Assembly: GCF_004348525.1 (NCBI RefSeq)
Contig: NZ_SMKG01000040.1
Location: 1 to 34,257 of the forward strand
Reading direction: 5' to 3'
Length of the DNA stretch: 34,257 nucleotides
From: Micromonospora sp. 15K316
Lineage (GTDB): Bacteria > Actinomycetota > Actinomycetes > Mycobacteriales > Micromonosporaceae
The position numbers and the translations under genes are program-made. Positions 1 to 7,778 of the stretch are shown here, piece by piece. The notes beneath the pieces are model-generated. The model was not told where the DNA came from. It did no database searches and saw only the letters and a program-made list of their open reading frames with translations. Positions within the stretch are counted from its first letter, which is position 1. Each line of letters starts with the position of its first letter.

Positions 1-22
1 CTGCCCACGCCGCACGGCGCCG

Positions 23-1126
23 TCAGCGCCGACGCGCCGGCGCTGCGCGGGGCCGGCCGCGGCGACCCGCCACGACGACCGCGAGCAGGGTCAGCCCCGC
101 GCCGACCAGCACGGCGGGCCGAGCACCCGGGCCGCCGGGCAGGAGCGCGTCCAGCAGCAACGCCCCGCCGAGCTGGCCGGCCACCAGGGCGAGCCCGGTG
201 CGCAGCACCCCCGCCGAGCGGACCCCGACCACCAGACCCGCGACGATGCCCACGCCGAGCAGGCCGCCGGTGTAGAGGTACCAGGCGTCCGGCCAGGCCA
301 CGGGCGGCCCCGCGAGCGCGCCGGCGACGGACGCCACGATCAGCACCACCGGCGTGCTCACCACGAAGTTGACCGCCACACCGGCGGCGGCCGAGCCGGC
401 CGCGGAGACCCGGCCGTTCAACGCGGACTGCAACGACACCCCGACCCCGCCGGCGACCGCGAGCAGGACCAGCCCGACGGCCAGCTCGCCCACCGGCTGA
501 CCGACCTGGGCCAGCGCCACCGCGGCCACGCCGAGCAGCCCGCCGGCGATCCGCGGCCCGGTGAGCGGCAGCCGGCCGACCGGGGCGAGGCCGGCCCGGT
601 CCACCGCCAGCCCGCCGACGCTCCCCCCGGCCACCTGGGCGATGGTGAAGACGGCGACCCCGAGCACCGGCACCACGTACGCGCCGAGCACCACGATCGC
701 CGCGCCACCGAGCCCGCCCAGGTAGGACCACCAGGGCAGCCGGGCCCGGCGTAGTGCGGCCAGCCCGGCGCGCATCGACGGCAGGACGGCGAGCCCGAGG
801 GCGACCAGCAGGGTGCCGCCGAGGTTGTTGACCACCGCGGCGAGGGTCGGTTCGCCGAGCCGGACTCCCAGCTCACCGTTCGCCGCGCCCTGGGCCGCCG
901 ACGCGACGCCGGCCAGGGCCACCAGGGCGAGCGCCGCCCACACCGGCAGCCCGCCGCCGGTCGCTGGCGCCGCGCGTGCCGGCGCGGCGCCCGCGCCGGC
1001 CGACCCGGAGCCGCGCTGCGCCGGCACAAGGAGATCCGCGCCGCTGCCCGCGCCCGGTTCCGTCGCGGGCGGGACCGGGTCCGGCGCCGTTGGGGCAGCT
1101 GCCGGCTCCGGCGGCGTCGCGGTCAC
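23..1126 (-). CDS. YdcZ/DUF606-type DMT-superfamily membrane protein
   Basis: A 367-residue polytopic membrane protein. Residues 1-60 are a Pro/Ala-rich, probably disordered tail; from about 61 onward come roughly ten hydrophobic segments rich in Gly, Ala, Val and Leu. They form two halves of similar layout, each with a Gln-Ser/Gly-Ala-x-Asn-Gly-type motif (QGAANGELG near 80, QSALNGRVS near 233). That doubled motif is typical of the DUF606 (YdcZ) family, related to drug/metabolite transporters; the substrate is unknown. The GTG start overlaps the hisG stop in a GTGA arrangement, so translation is probably coupled to hisG. The N-terminal tail is longer than in single-domain YdcZ proteins. Family call is fairly sure; direction and substrate of transport cannot be read from sequence. 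Confidence 0.8.
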   Translation of the reverse strand: MTATPPEPAAAPTAPDPVPPATEPGAGSGADLLVPAQRGSGSAGAGAAPARAAPATGGGLPVWAALALVALAGVASAAQGAANGELGVRLGEPTLAAVVNNLGGTLLVALGLAVLPSMRAGLAALRRARLPWWSYLGGLGGAAIVVLGAYVVPVLGVAVFTIAQVAGGSVGGLAVDRAGLAPVGRLPLTGPRIAGGLLGVAAVALAQVGQPVGELAVGLVLLAVAGGVGVSLQSALNGRVSAAGSAAAGVAVNFVVSTPVVLIVASVAGALAGPPVAWPDAWYLYTGGLLGVGIVAGLVVGVRSAGVLRTGLALVAGQLGGALLLDALLPGGPGARPAVLVGAGLTLLAVVVAGRRGRPRAAPARRR

Positions 1127-1968
1127 AGCCGGCAGGCGTGGATGTTGGTGACGAGGATCGCCCGGGCGCCGAGCTCGTAGAGCTCGTCCATGATCCGGTG
1201 TACGTCGTCCCGGAGCACCATGGCCTGCACCGCCACCCAGCCCTCCCGGTGCAGGGGCGACACGGTCGGCGACTCGATGCCCGGTGTGAGGGAGCTGGCC
1301 CGGTCCAGCAGACCGGCCGGCACGTCGTAGGCGAGCATCACGTAGCGGCGAGCCACCAGCACCCCGTGCAGGCGGCGCAGCAACTGCTCGGCCTGCGGGT
1401 GCGCGGCGGAACCGGCACGACGTACGAGCACCGCCGACGAGCGCAGCAGCGGCTCGCCGAAGACGACGAGGCCGGCCTGGCGCAGGGTCGCGCCGGTCTC
1501 GACCACGTCCGCCACCACGTCGGCTACGCCCAGTCGTACGGCGTTCTCCACCGCACCGTCGAGCCGGATCACGTCGGCCTTCACGCCCAGCTCGGCAAGG
1601 CGGCGCTCGACCAGCCCCGGGTACGCGGTGGCGACCCGGTGCCCGCCCAGCTCCTGCACGGAGTCGATGTCCTCCGGGCGGGCGGCGAAGCGGAAGGTGG
1701 CCCGGCCGAAGGCGAGATCCACGACCTCCTCGGCCATCGCGCCCGAGTCGATGAGCAGGTCCCGGCCGGTGATGCCGAGATCCAGGTCACCGGAGCCCAC
1801 GTAGGTGGCGATGTCCTTCGGGCGGAGGTAGAAGAACTCGATGTCGTTGGGCTCGTCCCGGCAGACCAGGTCCTTCGGGTCGGTGCGCTGGCGGTAGCCC
1901 GCCTCGCGCAGCATCTGGGCGGCCGGCTCGGCCAGGGTGCCCTTGTTCGGGATGGCGACACGCAGCAT
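1123..1968 (-). CDS. hisG: ATP phosphoribosyltransferase (HisG, long form)
   Basis: Catalyses the first step of histidine synthesis, joining ATP and PRPP to phosphoribosyl-ATP in the cytoplasm. The 281-residue length fits the long HisG form: a two-lobed catalytic part (start MLRVAIPNKG; GSGDLDLGITGRD near 58-70; a PRPP-contact loop DVVETGATLR near 154-163) followed by a C-terminal ACT-like regulatory domain (about 210-281), usually the histidine feedback site. The ATG is preceded by AGGAG in CTAGGAGCACTCCGTC. It lies 46 nt downstream of hisE in the same direction, and its stop overlaps the GTG of the DUF606 gene. Long form implies no HisZ partner is needed. No odd residues seen. Confidence 0.97.
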   Translation of the reverse strand: MLRVAIPNKGTLAEPAAQMLREAGYRQRTDPKDLVCRDEPNDIEFFYLRPKDIATYVGSGDLDLGITGRDLLIDSGAMAEEVVDLAFGRATFRFAARPEDIDSVQELGGHRVATAYPGLVERRLAELGVKADVIRLDGAVENAVRLGVADVVADVVETGATLRQAGLVVFGEPLLRSSAVLVRRAGSAAHPQAEQLLRRLHGVLVARRYVMLAYDVPAGLLDRASSLTPGIESPTVSPLHREGWVAVQAMVLRDDVHRIMDELYELGARAILVTNIHACRL

Positions 1969-2014
1969 GACGGAGTGCTCCTAGCAGTCGGAACGGATCG
2001 ACGACGGGACGCAC

Positions 2015-2278
2015 TCACAGATGTCGGTAGACGTCCTTCAGCTCCAGGCCGGCGGCGAGCATCAGCACCTGGGTCTGGTAGAGCAGCTGGGAGATCTCCT
2101 CGGCGGCCCGTTCCCGGCCCTCGTGCTCGGCGGCCATCCACGACTCGGCCGCCTCCTCGACGACCTTCTTGCCGATGAAGTGCACGCCCCGCTCGAGCGC
2201 GGCCACCGTGCCCGAGCCGGGAGTGCCGGCCGCGGCCTTGGCCTGCAGCTCGGCGAACAACTCCTCGAACGTCTTCAC
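2015..2278 (-). CDS. hisE: Phosphoribosyl-ATP pyrophosphatase (HisE)
   Basis: Hydrolyses phosphoribosyl-ATP to phosphoribosyl-AMP, the second step of histidine synthesis. The 87-residue protein is the single-domain, MazG-like all-helical form. Metal-binding acidic residues are visible in KKVVEEAAE and in [12 protein letters not shown]. The start is GTG (GTG AAG ACG), with GGAAG nine bases upstream in GGAAGAATCGCGGC; no better start exists. It pairs with hisG just downstream, the usual actinobacterial hisE-hisG arrangement separate from the main his operon. Confidence 0.96.
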   Translation of the reverse strand: MKTFEELFAELQAKAAAGTPGSGTVAALERGVHFIGKKVVEEAAESWMAAEHEGRERAAEEISQLLYQTQVLMLAAGLELKDVYRHL

Positions 2279-2343
2279 GCCGCGATTCTTCCAGCTTCCC
2301 CGACCGGTGGCGTGCCCCGGGTCCGGGCCCGGCGTTTCCTCCC

Positions 2344-2370
2344 GCCGCCGGTCCCGGCGGCACGGACCGG
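2344..2370 (-). terminator. Candidate hairpin downstream of the alpha/beta hydrolase gene
   Basis: Two overlapping inverted repeats follow the hydrolase stop: GCCGCCGG (2344-2351) with CCGGCGGC (2354-2361), and CCGGTCC (2348-2354) with GGACCGG (2364-2370). Only one can form at a time. There is no U tract, as is common for actinobacterial terminators. The rest of the 2279-2377 gap is featureless apart from the hisE ribosome-binding site. Confidence 0.4.
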
Positions 2371-2377
2371 GCCGGCG

Positions 2378-3067
2378 TCAGCCCGCCGTCGACGCGAGGA
2401 AATCCCGCACCACCTGGTGGAACTCGTCCGGGCGGGCGGTGTGCACGGCGTGCCCGCCGGCGATCCGGACCAGGCGGGCGCCGGGAATCCGGTCGGCCAT
2501 CCGCGCCAGCTCGCGCTGCGGCAGGTGACTGGCGTCCCCGCCGGCGACCAGCAGCGTCGGCGAGGTGATCTGCGTCAACCTCTCCCACCAGTCGGGAGGC
2601 GGGTCGTTCAACTCGGCCACCACCGCCGCCCGGGCCGCCCAGTCGTACGGCGGCTCCACGGCGGGCCGGTCGGGCAGCCGCAGGCCCAGCGGCACCGGGG
2701 GCGGCGGCTCCGCCAGCACCAGCGCGGCGACCCGCTCCGGGTGCGCCTGCGCGAGCAGGTACGCCGCCACCGCCCCGAAGGAGTGCCCGAGCAGCGTGAC
2801 CCGGGGCGGCGCGACCGCGTCGAGGAACGCCAGCACGTCGTCACGGATCAGCCCCAGCCCGTACCGGCCGGGACGGTCGGTCGCCCCGAACCCCCGCAGG
2901 TCAGGGGCGTACGTCCGGATTCCGTCGAGCGCGCCGGCCAGCCCGGACCAGGTCGCGCCGGTCGTCCCGCCGCCGTGCAGCGCGACCAGCGCCCGCCCGT
3001 CGTCCGGACCCCAGACGCGGTACGCCATCCGCAGGCCGGGCAGCCGCGCGTACTCGATCCGGCTCAC
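2378..3067 (-). CDS. Alpha/beta hydrolase
   Basis: A 229-residue single-domain alpha/beta hydrolase; substrate unknown. Visible features in order: the HGGG oxyanion-hole motif (31-34), the strand and turn DLRGFGATDRPG (56-67), the nucleophile elbow GHSFG with Ser96, an acid candidate Asp178 in LLVAGGDASH, and a catalytic His206 in RIAGGHAVH. The insert between Ser and Asp is short, so the cap is small. The chosen start is GTG at 3067 (VSRIEYARL). The frame stays open upstream, but that part crosses the rib terminator hairpin and looks random. There is no Shine-Dalgarno sequence, while a -10-like box lies six bases upstream, so the mRNA may be leaderless. The gene stands alone between the rib operon and hisE. 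Confidence 0.88.
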   Translation of the reverse strand: MSRIEYARLPGLRMAYRVWGPDDGRALVALHGGGTTGATWSGLAGALDGIRTYAPDLRGFGATDRPGRYGLGLIRDDVLAFLDAVAPPRVTLLGHSFGAVAAYLLAQAHPERVAALVLAEPPPPVPLGLRLPDRPAVEPPYDWAARAAVVAELNDPPPDWWERLTQITSPTLLVAGGDASHLPQRELARMADRIPGARLVRIAGGHAVHTARPDEFHQVVRDFLASTAG

Positions 3068-3073
3068 CGGCCG

Positions 3074-3079
3074 AGTCTG
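3074..3079 (-). promoter_or_regulatory. Possible -10 box for a leaderless hydrolase transcript
   Basis: On the minus strand CAGACT is followed by six bases and then the GTG start at 3067, so transcription would begin at or next to the start codon. The geometry matches the better box in front of rpe. The first base departs from the TANNNT consensus, so this is tentative. Confidence 0.35.
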
Positions 3080-3105
3080 GCAGACCCGACCGGGACGCGA
3101 CGAAC

Positions 3106-3141
3106 GGCGGCCCCGGGGGATCGTCTCCCCCCGGGGCCGCC
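3106..3141 (-). terminator. Terminator of the riboflavin operon
   Basis: A perfect 14-bp inverted repeat: GGCGGCCCCGGGGG (3106-3119) and CCCCCGGGGCCGCC (3128-3141), with an 8-nt loop. It starts 20 nt after the ribH stop. It is all G/C and lacks a U tract, but its position after the last rib gene makes a terminator role likely. Confidence 0.75.
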
Positions 3142-3161
3142 GCCGTGCGCTGTCTGGGCGG

Positions 3162-3662
3162 TCAGCCCGCGAAGCCGACCCGGTGGCCGTTGGCGGTGTT
3201 GACCGACCGGACGGCCAGCGCCGCGTCGAGGGCGGCGACGGTCGACGCCCAGCCCTTGTCCTCCGCCGAACCGGGCAGGCCGGCCCGGTCCCGGGCCTGC
3301 TCCAGGTTGTCCACGGTGAGCACACCGTGCGCCACCGGCTTGCCCTCGTCGAGCGCGACCCGGGTCAGCCCGTCGGTCACCGAGCGGCAGACGTAGTCGA
3401 AGTGGGCGGTGGCGCCGCGGATCACCACGCCGAGCGCCACCACCACGTCGCAGCGGCGCGCCAGGGCCTGGGCGACCACCGGAATCTCGACCGAGCCGGC
3501 CACCCGCGCGACCACGGCGCGGGCGCCGCATGCCTCCGCGGCGGCGACCGCACGTTCGAGCATGTGGTCGGTCAACTCGCCGTGCCACCGGGCGGCGACC
3601 ACCCCCACGGTCATCCCGCTCGCGTCGACGGGCGCCGCCGTCGGCTCCCCGAATCCCGCCAT
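3162..3662 (-). CDS. ribH: 6,7-dimethyl-8-ribityllumazine synthase
   Basis: Condenses 5-amino-6-ribitylaminouracil with 3,4-dihydroxy-2-butanone 4-phosphate to give lumazine, the penultimate step to riboflavin; usually forms an icosahedral or pentameric shell. The protein has 166 residues, a normal length. Visible motifs: GVVAARWH near 20-27 (substrate-binding aromatic), AGSVEIP (55-61), and GVVIRGATAHFDYV (78-91) with the general acid-base His87. The ATG at 3662 is preceded by CGGAG in CGGAGCATAGAC and lies two bases after the ribBA stop. Upstream in-frame codons belong to the overlapping ribBA region and were not used. Last gene of the rib operon. Confidence 0.97.
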   Translation of the reverse strand: MAGFGEPTAAPVDASGMTVGVVAARWHGELTDHMLERAVAAAEACGARAVVARVAGSVEIPVVAQALARRCDVVVALGVVIRGATAHFDYVCRSVTDGLTRVALDEGKPVAHGVLTVDNLEQARDRAGLPGSAEDKGWASTVAALDAALAVRSVNTANGHRVGFAG

Positions 3663-3664
3663 GT

Positions 3665-4927
3665 CTATGCTCCGATCTCGCCACCGGCGGGCACCTTGTC
3701 GGCCGGTGCCTCCGTGACGTCGTCCAACTCCAACAGGTGTCCCATCCGGTCCCGCTTGGTCCTCAGGTACCGCACGTTCTCCGGGTGGGGACGCACCGGC
3801 AACGCCTCCCGGCCGGTGATCGTCAGGCCGTACCCCTCCAGCCCGGCCCGCTTCGCCGAGTTGTTGGTGAGCAGCCGCATGGACCGCACCCCGAGGTCGT
3901 ACAGGATCTGCGCGCCGGTGCCGTAGTCGCGCGCGTCGGCCGGCAGGCCGAGGTCCAGGTTGGCGTCGACGGTGTCCCGGCCCAGGTCCTGCAGCTGGTA
4001 GGCCTGCAGCTTGTGCAGCAGCCCGATGCCCCGCCCCTCGTGGCCGCGCATGTAGAGCACCACCCCGCGCCCCTCCTGGGCGACGCGGGCCAGGGCGGCG
4101 TCGAGCTGCGGACCGCAGTCGCAGCGCAGCGAACCGAAGACGTCGCCGGTGAGGCACTCGGAGTGCACCCGGACCACCACGTCCTGCCCGTCGCCGATCT
4201 CGCCGTACACCATGGCGACGTGCTCGGCCGTGTCGTGCGTGCTGCGGTAACCGATCGCCCGGAACACCCCGTGCCGGGTCGGCATCCGCGCGTCGGCGAC
4301 CTGGTCGACCTGCTTCTCCGTGCGCCGCCGGTACGCGATCAGGTCGGCGATCGTGATCATCGTGAGCGAGTGCTCGGCGGCGAACTTCTCCAGGTCCGGC
4401 ACCCGCATCATGGTGCCGTCGTCGTTGACCATCTCGCAGAGCACGCCGGCCGGGCGCAGGCCGGCCAGCCGGGTGAGGTCGATGGCCGCCTCGGTGTGCC
4501 CGGGGCGGCGCAGCACCCCGCCCTGCCGGGCCCGCAGCGGCACCACGTGCCCGGGCCGGGCCAGGTCGGCCGGGCCCGTGGTCGGGTCGGCGAGCAGCCG
4601 GATCGTGTGCGCCCGGTCGGCCGCCGAGATGCCGGTGGTGACGCCCTCCCGGGCGTCCACGGTCACCGTGTACGCGGTGCCTCGCCGATCCTGGTTGGTG
4701 TGGTGCATCGGCGGCAGGTCGAGCCGGTCGGCCTCGCTCTCCAGGAGCGGCACGCAGATGAAGCCGGAGGTGTGGCGGACCATGAACGCGACCAGTTCCG
4801 GGGTGGCCAGCTCGGCCGCGAAGATCAGGTCGCCCTCGTTCTCCCGGTCGGCGTCGTCGACCACGACGACGGGCCGACCCGCGCCGATGTCCGCGATCGC
4901 CTGCTCGATACTGCTGAAGGTGGTCAT
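3665..4927 (-). CDS. ribBA: Bifunctional DHBP synthase / GTP cyclohydrolase II
   Basis: Makes both riboflavin precursors: residues 1-205 convert ribulose 5-phosphate to 3,4-dihydroxy-2-butanone 4-phosphate, residues about 206-420 open the GTP ring. RibB motifs seen: [11 protein letters not shown] (24-34), [12 protein letters not shown] (97-108) and GHTEAAIDL (143-151). RibA motifs seen: the zinc ligands Cys258, Cys269 and Cys271 in [16 protein letters not shown], and [10 protein letters not shown] (294-303). The 420-residue length is standard for the fusion. The ATG at 4927 has GGAGG seven bases upstream and overlaps the ribM stop (ATGA). Upstream in-frame sequence is ribM in another frame. 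No missing catalytic residue was noted. Confidence 0.97.
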   Translation of the reverse strand: MTTFSSIEQAIADIGAGRPVVVVDDADRENEGDLIFAAELATPELVAFMVRHTSGFICVPLLESEADRLDLPPMHHTNQDRRGTAYTVTVDAREGVTTGISAADRAHTIRLLADPTTGPADLARPGHVVPLRARQGGVLRRPGHTEAAIDLTRLAGLRPAGVLCEMVNDDGTMMRVPDLEKFAAEHSLTMITIADLIAYRRRTEKQVDQVADARMPTRHGVFRAIGYRSTHDTAEHVAMVYGEIGDGQDVVVRVHSECLTGDVFGSLRCDCGPQLDAALARVAQEGRGVVLYMRGHEGRGIGLLHKLQAYQLQDLGRDTVDANLDLGLPADARDYGTGAQILYDLGVRSMRLLTNNSAKRAGLEGYGLTITGREALPVRPHPENVRYLRTKRDRMGHLLELDDVTEAPADKVPAGGEIGA

Positions 4928-5622
4928 GCCACGGCCTCCGTGTAGGTCGACGGGAACGAGGGGCGGACCGGCCGCAGCGTCCGCGACGTACGCCACCAGC
5001 TGGCGAAGCCCCAGACGCAGAACGCGCCGTAGATGAGGTACATGACCGCCGACGGGTAGAAGCCCCCGTTCAGCAGCAGGGGTACGCCGACCGCGTCCAC
5101 GGCGACCCAGATCAGCCAGAACTCGACCCAGCCACGGGCCATGCCGTACGTGGCGAGCAGGCTGCCGACGAGGATCCAGGCGTCCGGCAGCGGCCCCCAG
5201 GAGCCGAGCGCGGCGAGCGCCGGATAGGCGGCCGCCACCCCGAGCACGGCCGCGACGAGCAGGCCCAGCCGTTCCCGGCCGCTCGCCCAGCGGGGCGCCA
5301 CGGCGCCTCCGTCGGCGACCGTGCCGAGCCGACGGGTCCGCGACCAGCGCCACCAGCCGTAGACGCTGACCGCGAAGAAGAAGACCTGCCGGCCCGCCTG
5401 CCCGTACAGGTCGTGCGCCTGCGGGGTGGCGAACACCCCGCCGAGGAAGACGGTGAAGAGCAGAGCGTTGCCGATCATGCCGACGGGCCAGGCCCAGACC
5501 ACCCGGCGCAGGCCGAGCAGGGCGGAGACCAACCCGAACGCGTTGCCGACGATCTCGCGGACCAGCACCGGCGACCCGGCGACTGTCACCTGTGCGTCGA
5601 GCAGCCAACCGAGCGTGCTCAT
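4924..5622 (-). CDS. ribM: PnuC-family transporter, probable riboflavin importer RibM
   Basis: A 232-residue PnuC-like membrane protein with about six to seven hydrophobic segments rich in Trp, Tyr and Phe (for example VYGWWRWSR near 117 and [12 protein letters not shown] near 170). PnuC relatives in actinobacterial rib operons (RibM/PnuX) are riboflavin facilitators, whereas other PnuC proteins carry nicotinamide riboside. Position between ribE and ribBA behind an FMN riboswitch favours riboflavin. The start ATG overlaps the ribE stop by one base (TGATG) and its stop overlaps the ribBA start (ATGA), so the three are tightly coupled. The substrate is inferred from context, not from residues. 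Confidence 0.88.
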   Translation of the reverse strand: MSTLGWLLDAQVTVAGSPVLVREIVGNAFGLVSALLGLRRVVWAWPVGMIGNALLFTVFLGGVFATPQAHDLYGQAGRQVFFFAVSVYGWWRWSRTRRLGTVADGGAVAPRWASGRERLGLLVAAVLGVAAAYPALAALGSWGPLPDAWILVGSLLATYGMARGWVEFWLIWVAVDAVGVPLLLNGGFYPSAVMYLIYGAFCVWGFASWWRTSRTLRPVRPSFPSTYTEAVA

Positions 5623-6299
5623 CAGGCGACCTCGGCGGGTGACCCGCCCCCGGCGGAACCGGCCGGTGCCGCGACGCCGGGCAGCGCCCCGGGCTCGCCG
5701 GCGGCCAGCCGGTCGCCGAGCAGCCGCTCGACGTACTTGGCCAGCACGTCCACCTCGAGGTTGACCGGGTCGCCCACCCCGCGTACGCCGAGGGTGGTGA
5801 GCTTCAGCGTGGTGGGGATCAGCCCCACCGAGAACCAGTCCGGCCCCACGCCGGCCACGGTCAGCGACACGCCGTCGACGGTGATCGAGCCCTTCTCCAC
5901 CACGTAGCGGGCGAGCTGCGCGGGGAGCCGGAAGCGCAGCGTCTCCCACTGCTCGGCCGGCTCCCGGGAAAGCAGCTCGCCGACCCCGTCGACGTGCCCC
6001 TGCACCAGGTGCCCGCCGAGCCGGCTGCCCAGCGTCGCGGCCCGCTCCAGGTTCACCGGAGCGCCGGGACGCAGCGCGCCGAGCGCGGAGCGGCGCAGCG
6101 TCTCCCCCATCACGTCGGCGGTGAAGACGCCGGCGTCGACGTCGACCACCGTCAGGCAGACGCCGTTGACGGCGATGGAGTCGCCGTGCCGGGCGTCGGC
6201 GGTGACCAGCGGGCCGCGGAGGGCGACCAGCGCCGAGTCCCCCGCGGTCGCCGTCACGGCGACCACCTCACCCAACTCCTCGACGATGCCGGTGAACAT
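5622..6299 (-). CDS. ribE: Riboflavin synthase, alpha chain type
   Basis: Dismutates two lumazine molecules into riboflavin and the RibH substrate. It has two lumazine-binding barrels: the first starts [10 protein letters not shown] and carries [13 protein letters not shown] near 39-51; the second has [12 protein letters not shown] (about 98-109) and [12 protein letters not shown] (about 136-147). The two halves repeat the same plan, the family hallmark. At 225 residues it is slightly long owing to a Gly/Ala/Pro-rich tail after about 195. The start ATG has GGGAGG seven bases upstream and sits one base after the ribD stop. The symbol follows actinobacterial use; it is called ribC in other groups. 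Confidence 0.96.
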   Translation of the reverse strand: MFTGIVEELGEVVAVTATAGDSALVALRGPLVTADARHGDSIAVNGVCLTVVDVDAGVFTADVMGETLRRSALGALRPGAPVNLERAATLGSRLGGHLVQGHVDGVGELLSREPAEQWETLRFRLPAQLARYVVEKGSITVDGVSLTVAGVGPDWFSVGLIPTTLKLTTLGVRGVGDPVNLEVDVLAKYVERLLGDRLAAGEPGALPGVAAPAGSAGGGSPAEVA

Positions 6300-6300
6300 G

Positions 6301-7362
6301 TCAGCCCTCCCTCTTCCGGGGCAGCGCGGTGATCCGCAGATCCGGACCGATCTGCGTAACGTCGATCAACTCCAGATCGATGGCCTCGGCGATGGTCGTC
6401 ACACCGGCGTCGACGAGCGCGGCCGGTCCGGCGCCGAGCAGCCGGGGCGCGACGTACCCGACGACCTTGTCGACCAGTCCCGCGGCCAGGAACGCGCCGG
6501 CCAGCCGGGGCCCGCCCTCCAGCAGGACCGCCCGGATGCCCCGCTGGTGCAGCGCGGCCAGCAGCGCCGGCAGGTCGACCCGGCCGTCCTTGCCGGCGCC
6601 GACCTCCGCCACGGTGGCTATCCAGGTCCGGGCCGCGCCGTCGCGGACCTGGGCGTCGGCGGGCGTACGACCCTCGCTGTCCACCACCACCCGCAGCGGC
6701 TGGCGGATGGCGAGGCTGCCGTCGCGCAGGTTGCGGGCGGTGAGCCGGGGGTCGTCGGCGAGGACGGTGCCGACCCCGGTGACGACCGCGTCGACGGTGC
6801 CGCGCAGCGCGTGCACGTCGATCCGGGCCGCCTCCGAGGTGATCCACATACTGGTGCCGTCGGCCGCCGCCGACCGCCCGTCCAGCGTCGCGGCGTACTT
6901 CCAGATGACGTACGGCCAGCCCCGGCGCATCGAGGTCAGCCAGGCGATGTTGCCGGCCTCCGCCTCCTGGGTGCGTACGCCCACGTCGACCCGGACGCCG
7001 GCGGCGCGCAGGGTGGCCGCCCCACCGGAGGCCACCGGGTTCGGGTCGGGTACGGCGATCACCACGCGGGCGACCCCGGCCTGGATGAGCGCGAGGCTGC
7101 AGGGGCCGGTGCGACCGGTGTGGTCACAGGGCTCCAGGGTGACCACGGCGGTGCCGCCCCGGGCGCGCTCGCCGGCCTGCGCGAGCGCGACGATCTCGGC
7201 GTGCGGCCCGCCGGCGTACGCGTGGAAACCCTCACCGACAACCTCGCCGTCGGTGTCGATCAGCACGCACCCGACCACCGGATTGGGGCTGGTGGTGCCG
7301 AGTCCACGCGCACCGAGTTCGATCGCGCGACGCATCGCCTCGTCGACGGAGACGCTCGCCAT
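6301..7362 (-). CDS. ribD: Bifunctional riboflavin deaminase/reductase RibD
   Basis: Performs the deamination and side-chain reduction steps after GTP ring opening. The deaminase domain (1-145) has TSPNPVVGC (24-32), zinc-site HAE (54-56) and the two cysteines Cys79 and Cys88 in EPCDHTGRTGPC. The reductase domain (about 148-353) begins PYVIWKYAATLDGR and has LLEGGPRLAGAFL near its end. The chosen ATG at 7362 gives 353 residues and starts right before the family's first helix, with AAGG/AGGGA elements upstream. The frame stays open to ATG 7422 and GTG 7485, but those extensions are Pro/Arg-rich and lie in the riboswitch leader. First gene of the FMN-controlled operon. Confidence 0.95.
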   Translation of the reverse strand: MASVSVDEAMRRAIELGARGLGTTSPNPVVGCVLIDTDGEVVGEGFHAYAGGPHAEIVALAQAGERARGGTAVVTLEPCDHTGRTGPCSLALIQAGVARVVIAVPDPNPVASGGAATLRAAGVRVDVGVRTQEAEAGNIAWLTSMRRGWPYVIWKYAATLDGRSAAADGTSMWITSEAARIDVHALRGTVDAVVTGVGTVLADDPRLTARNLRDGSLAIRQPLRVVVDSEGRTPADAQVRDGAARTWIATVAEVGAGKDGRVDLPALLAALHQRGIRAVLLEGGPRLAGAFLAAGLVDKVVGYVAPRLLGAGPAALVDAGVTTIAEAIDLELIDVTQIGPDLRITALPRKREG

Positions 7363-7527
7363 TCGCCTTGTCCCTGCCTTCTCGCTCGCCGGTGGCGCGC
7401 GGGCGGGGTGGGGAGGCGGCATCGGGCCGCGGGCGTGCGGCGGCGGAGATCCGGGTACGGCGGAGCCGACCCGCAGGGGCGACACGGCACGCCGTCACCG
7501 GCGGCCGGGTACGACCCGTCCGTCCCG
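7363..7527 (-). other. Long leader between the FMN riboswitch and ribD
   Basis: 165 bases separate the riboswitch from the ribD ATG. The stretch is very GC-rich, has no U-tract terminator, and stays open in the ribD frame back to a GTG at 7485. It probably holds the expression platform, but the controlling structure cannot be assigned by eye. Confidence 0.5.
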
Positions 7528-7697
7528 CGCGCTGTCTCCCATCCGGACTGTCTGGGGGCGGGATGTCCCGCGCCCAACCGTCGGCCCCGGATTCACACCA
7601 GGTCCACCGGGCGGCAGAGCCGACCGGGTCGCGGGCTGACCACGGTCTCGCCGTGGATCACCGCCGGTTCGGAATTACACCGAGTCCCGCCAGCGCG
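7528..7697 (-). ncRNA. FMN riboswitch (RFN element)
   Basis: Read on the minus strand the conserved RFN core is plain: a closing helix CGCGCTG (7697-7691) with CAGCGCG (7534-7528), GGTGTAATTCCGAACCGGCGG, then GGTCAGCCCGCGACCCG, GGTGTGAATCCGGGGCCGAC, and finally CAGTCCGGATGGGAGA. These match the FMN aptamer consensus helix by helix. It senses FMN and should lower expression of ribD-ribE-ribM-ribBA-ribH when FMN is plentiful. In high-GC actinobacteria control is usually at translation or by Rho; no intrinsic terminator is seen here. Confidence 0.96.
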
Positions 7698-7778
7698 TGG
7701 TGGGTACAGGAAAGTCTTACACGCCGAGCGACCGCCGCCACCACCTGGGCGAGGTAGTTCACACCGGGTCGCGCCCGC

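Noticed and set aside
7363..7485. Longer RibD starting in the leader (ATG 7422 or GTG 7485)
   Set aside because: Added residues are Pro/Arg/Ala-rich and precede the normal family start; kept only as an alternative.
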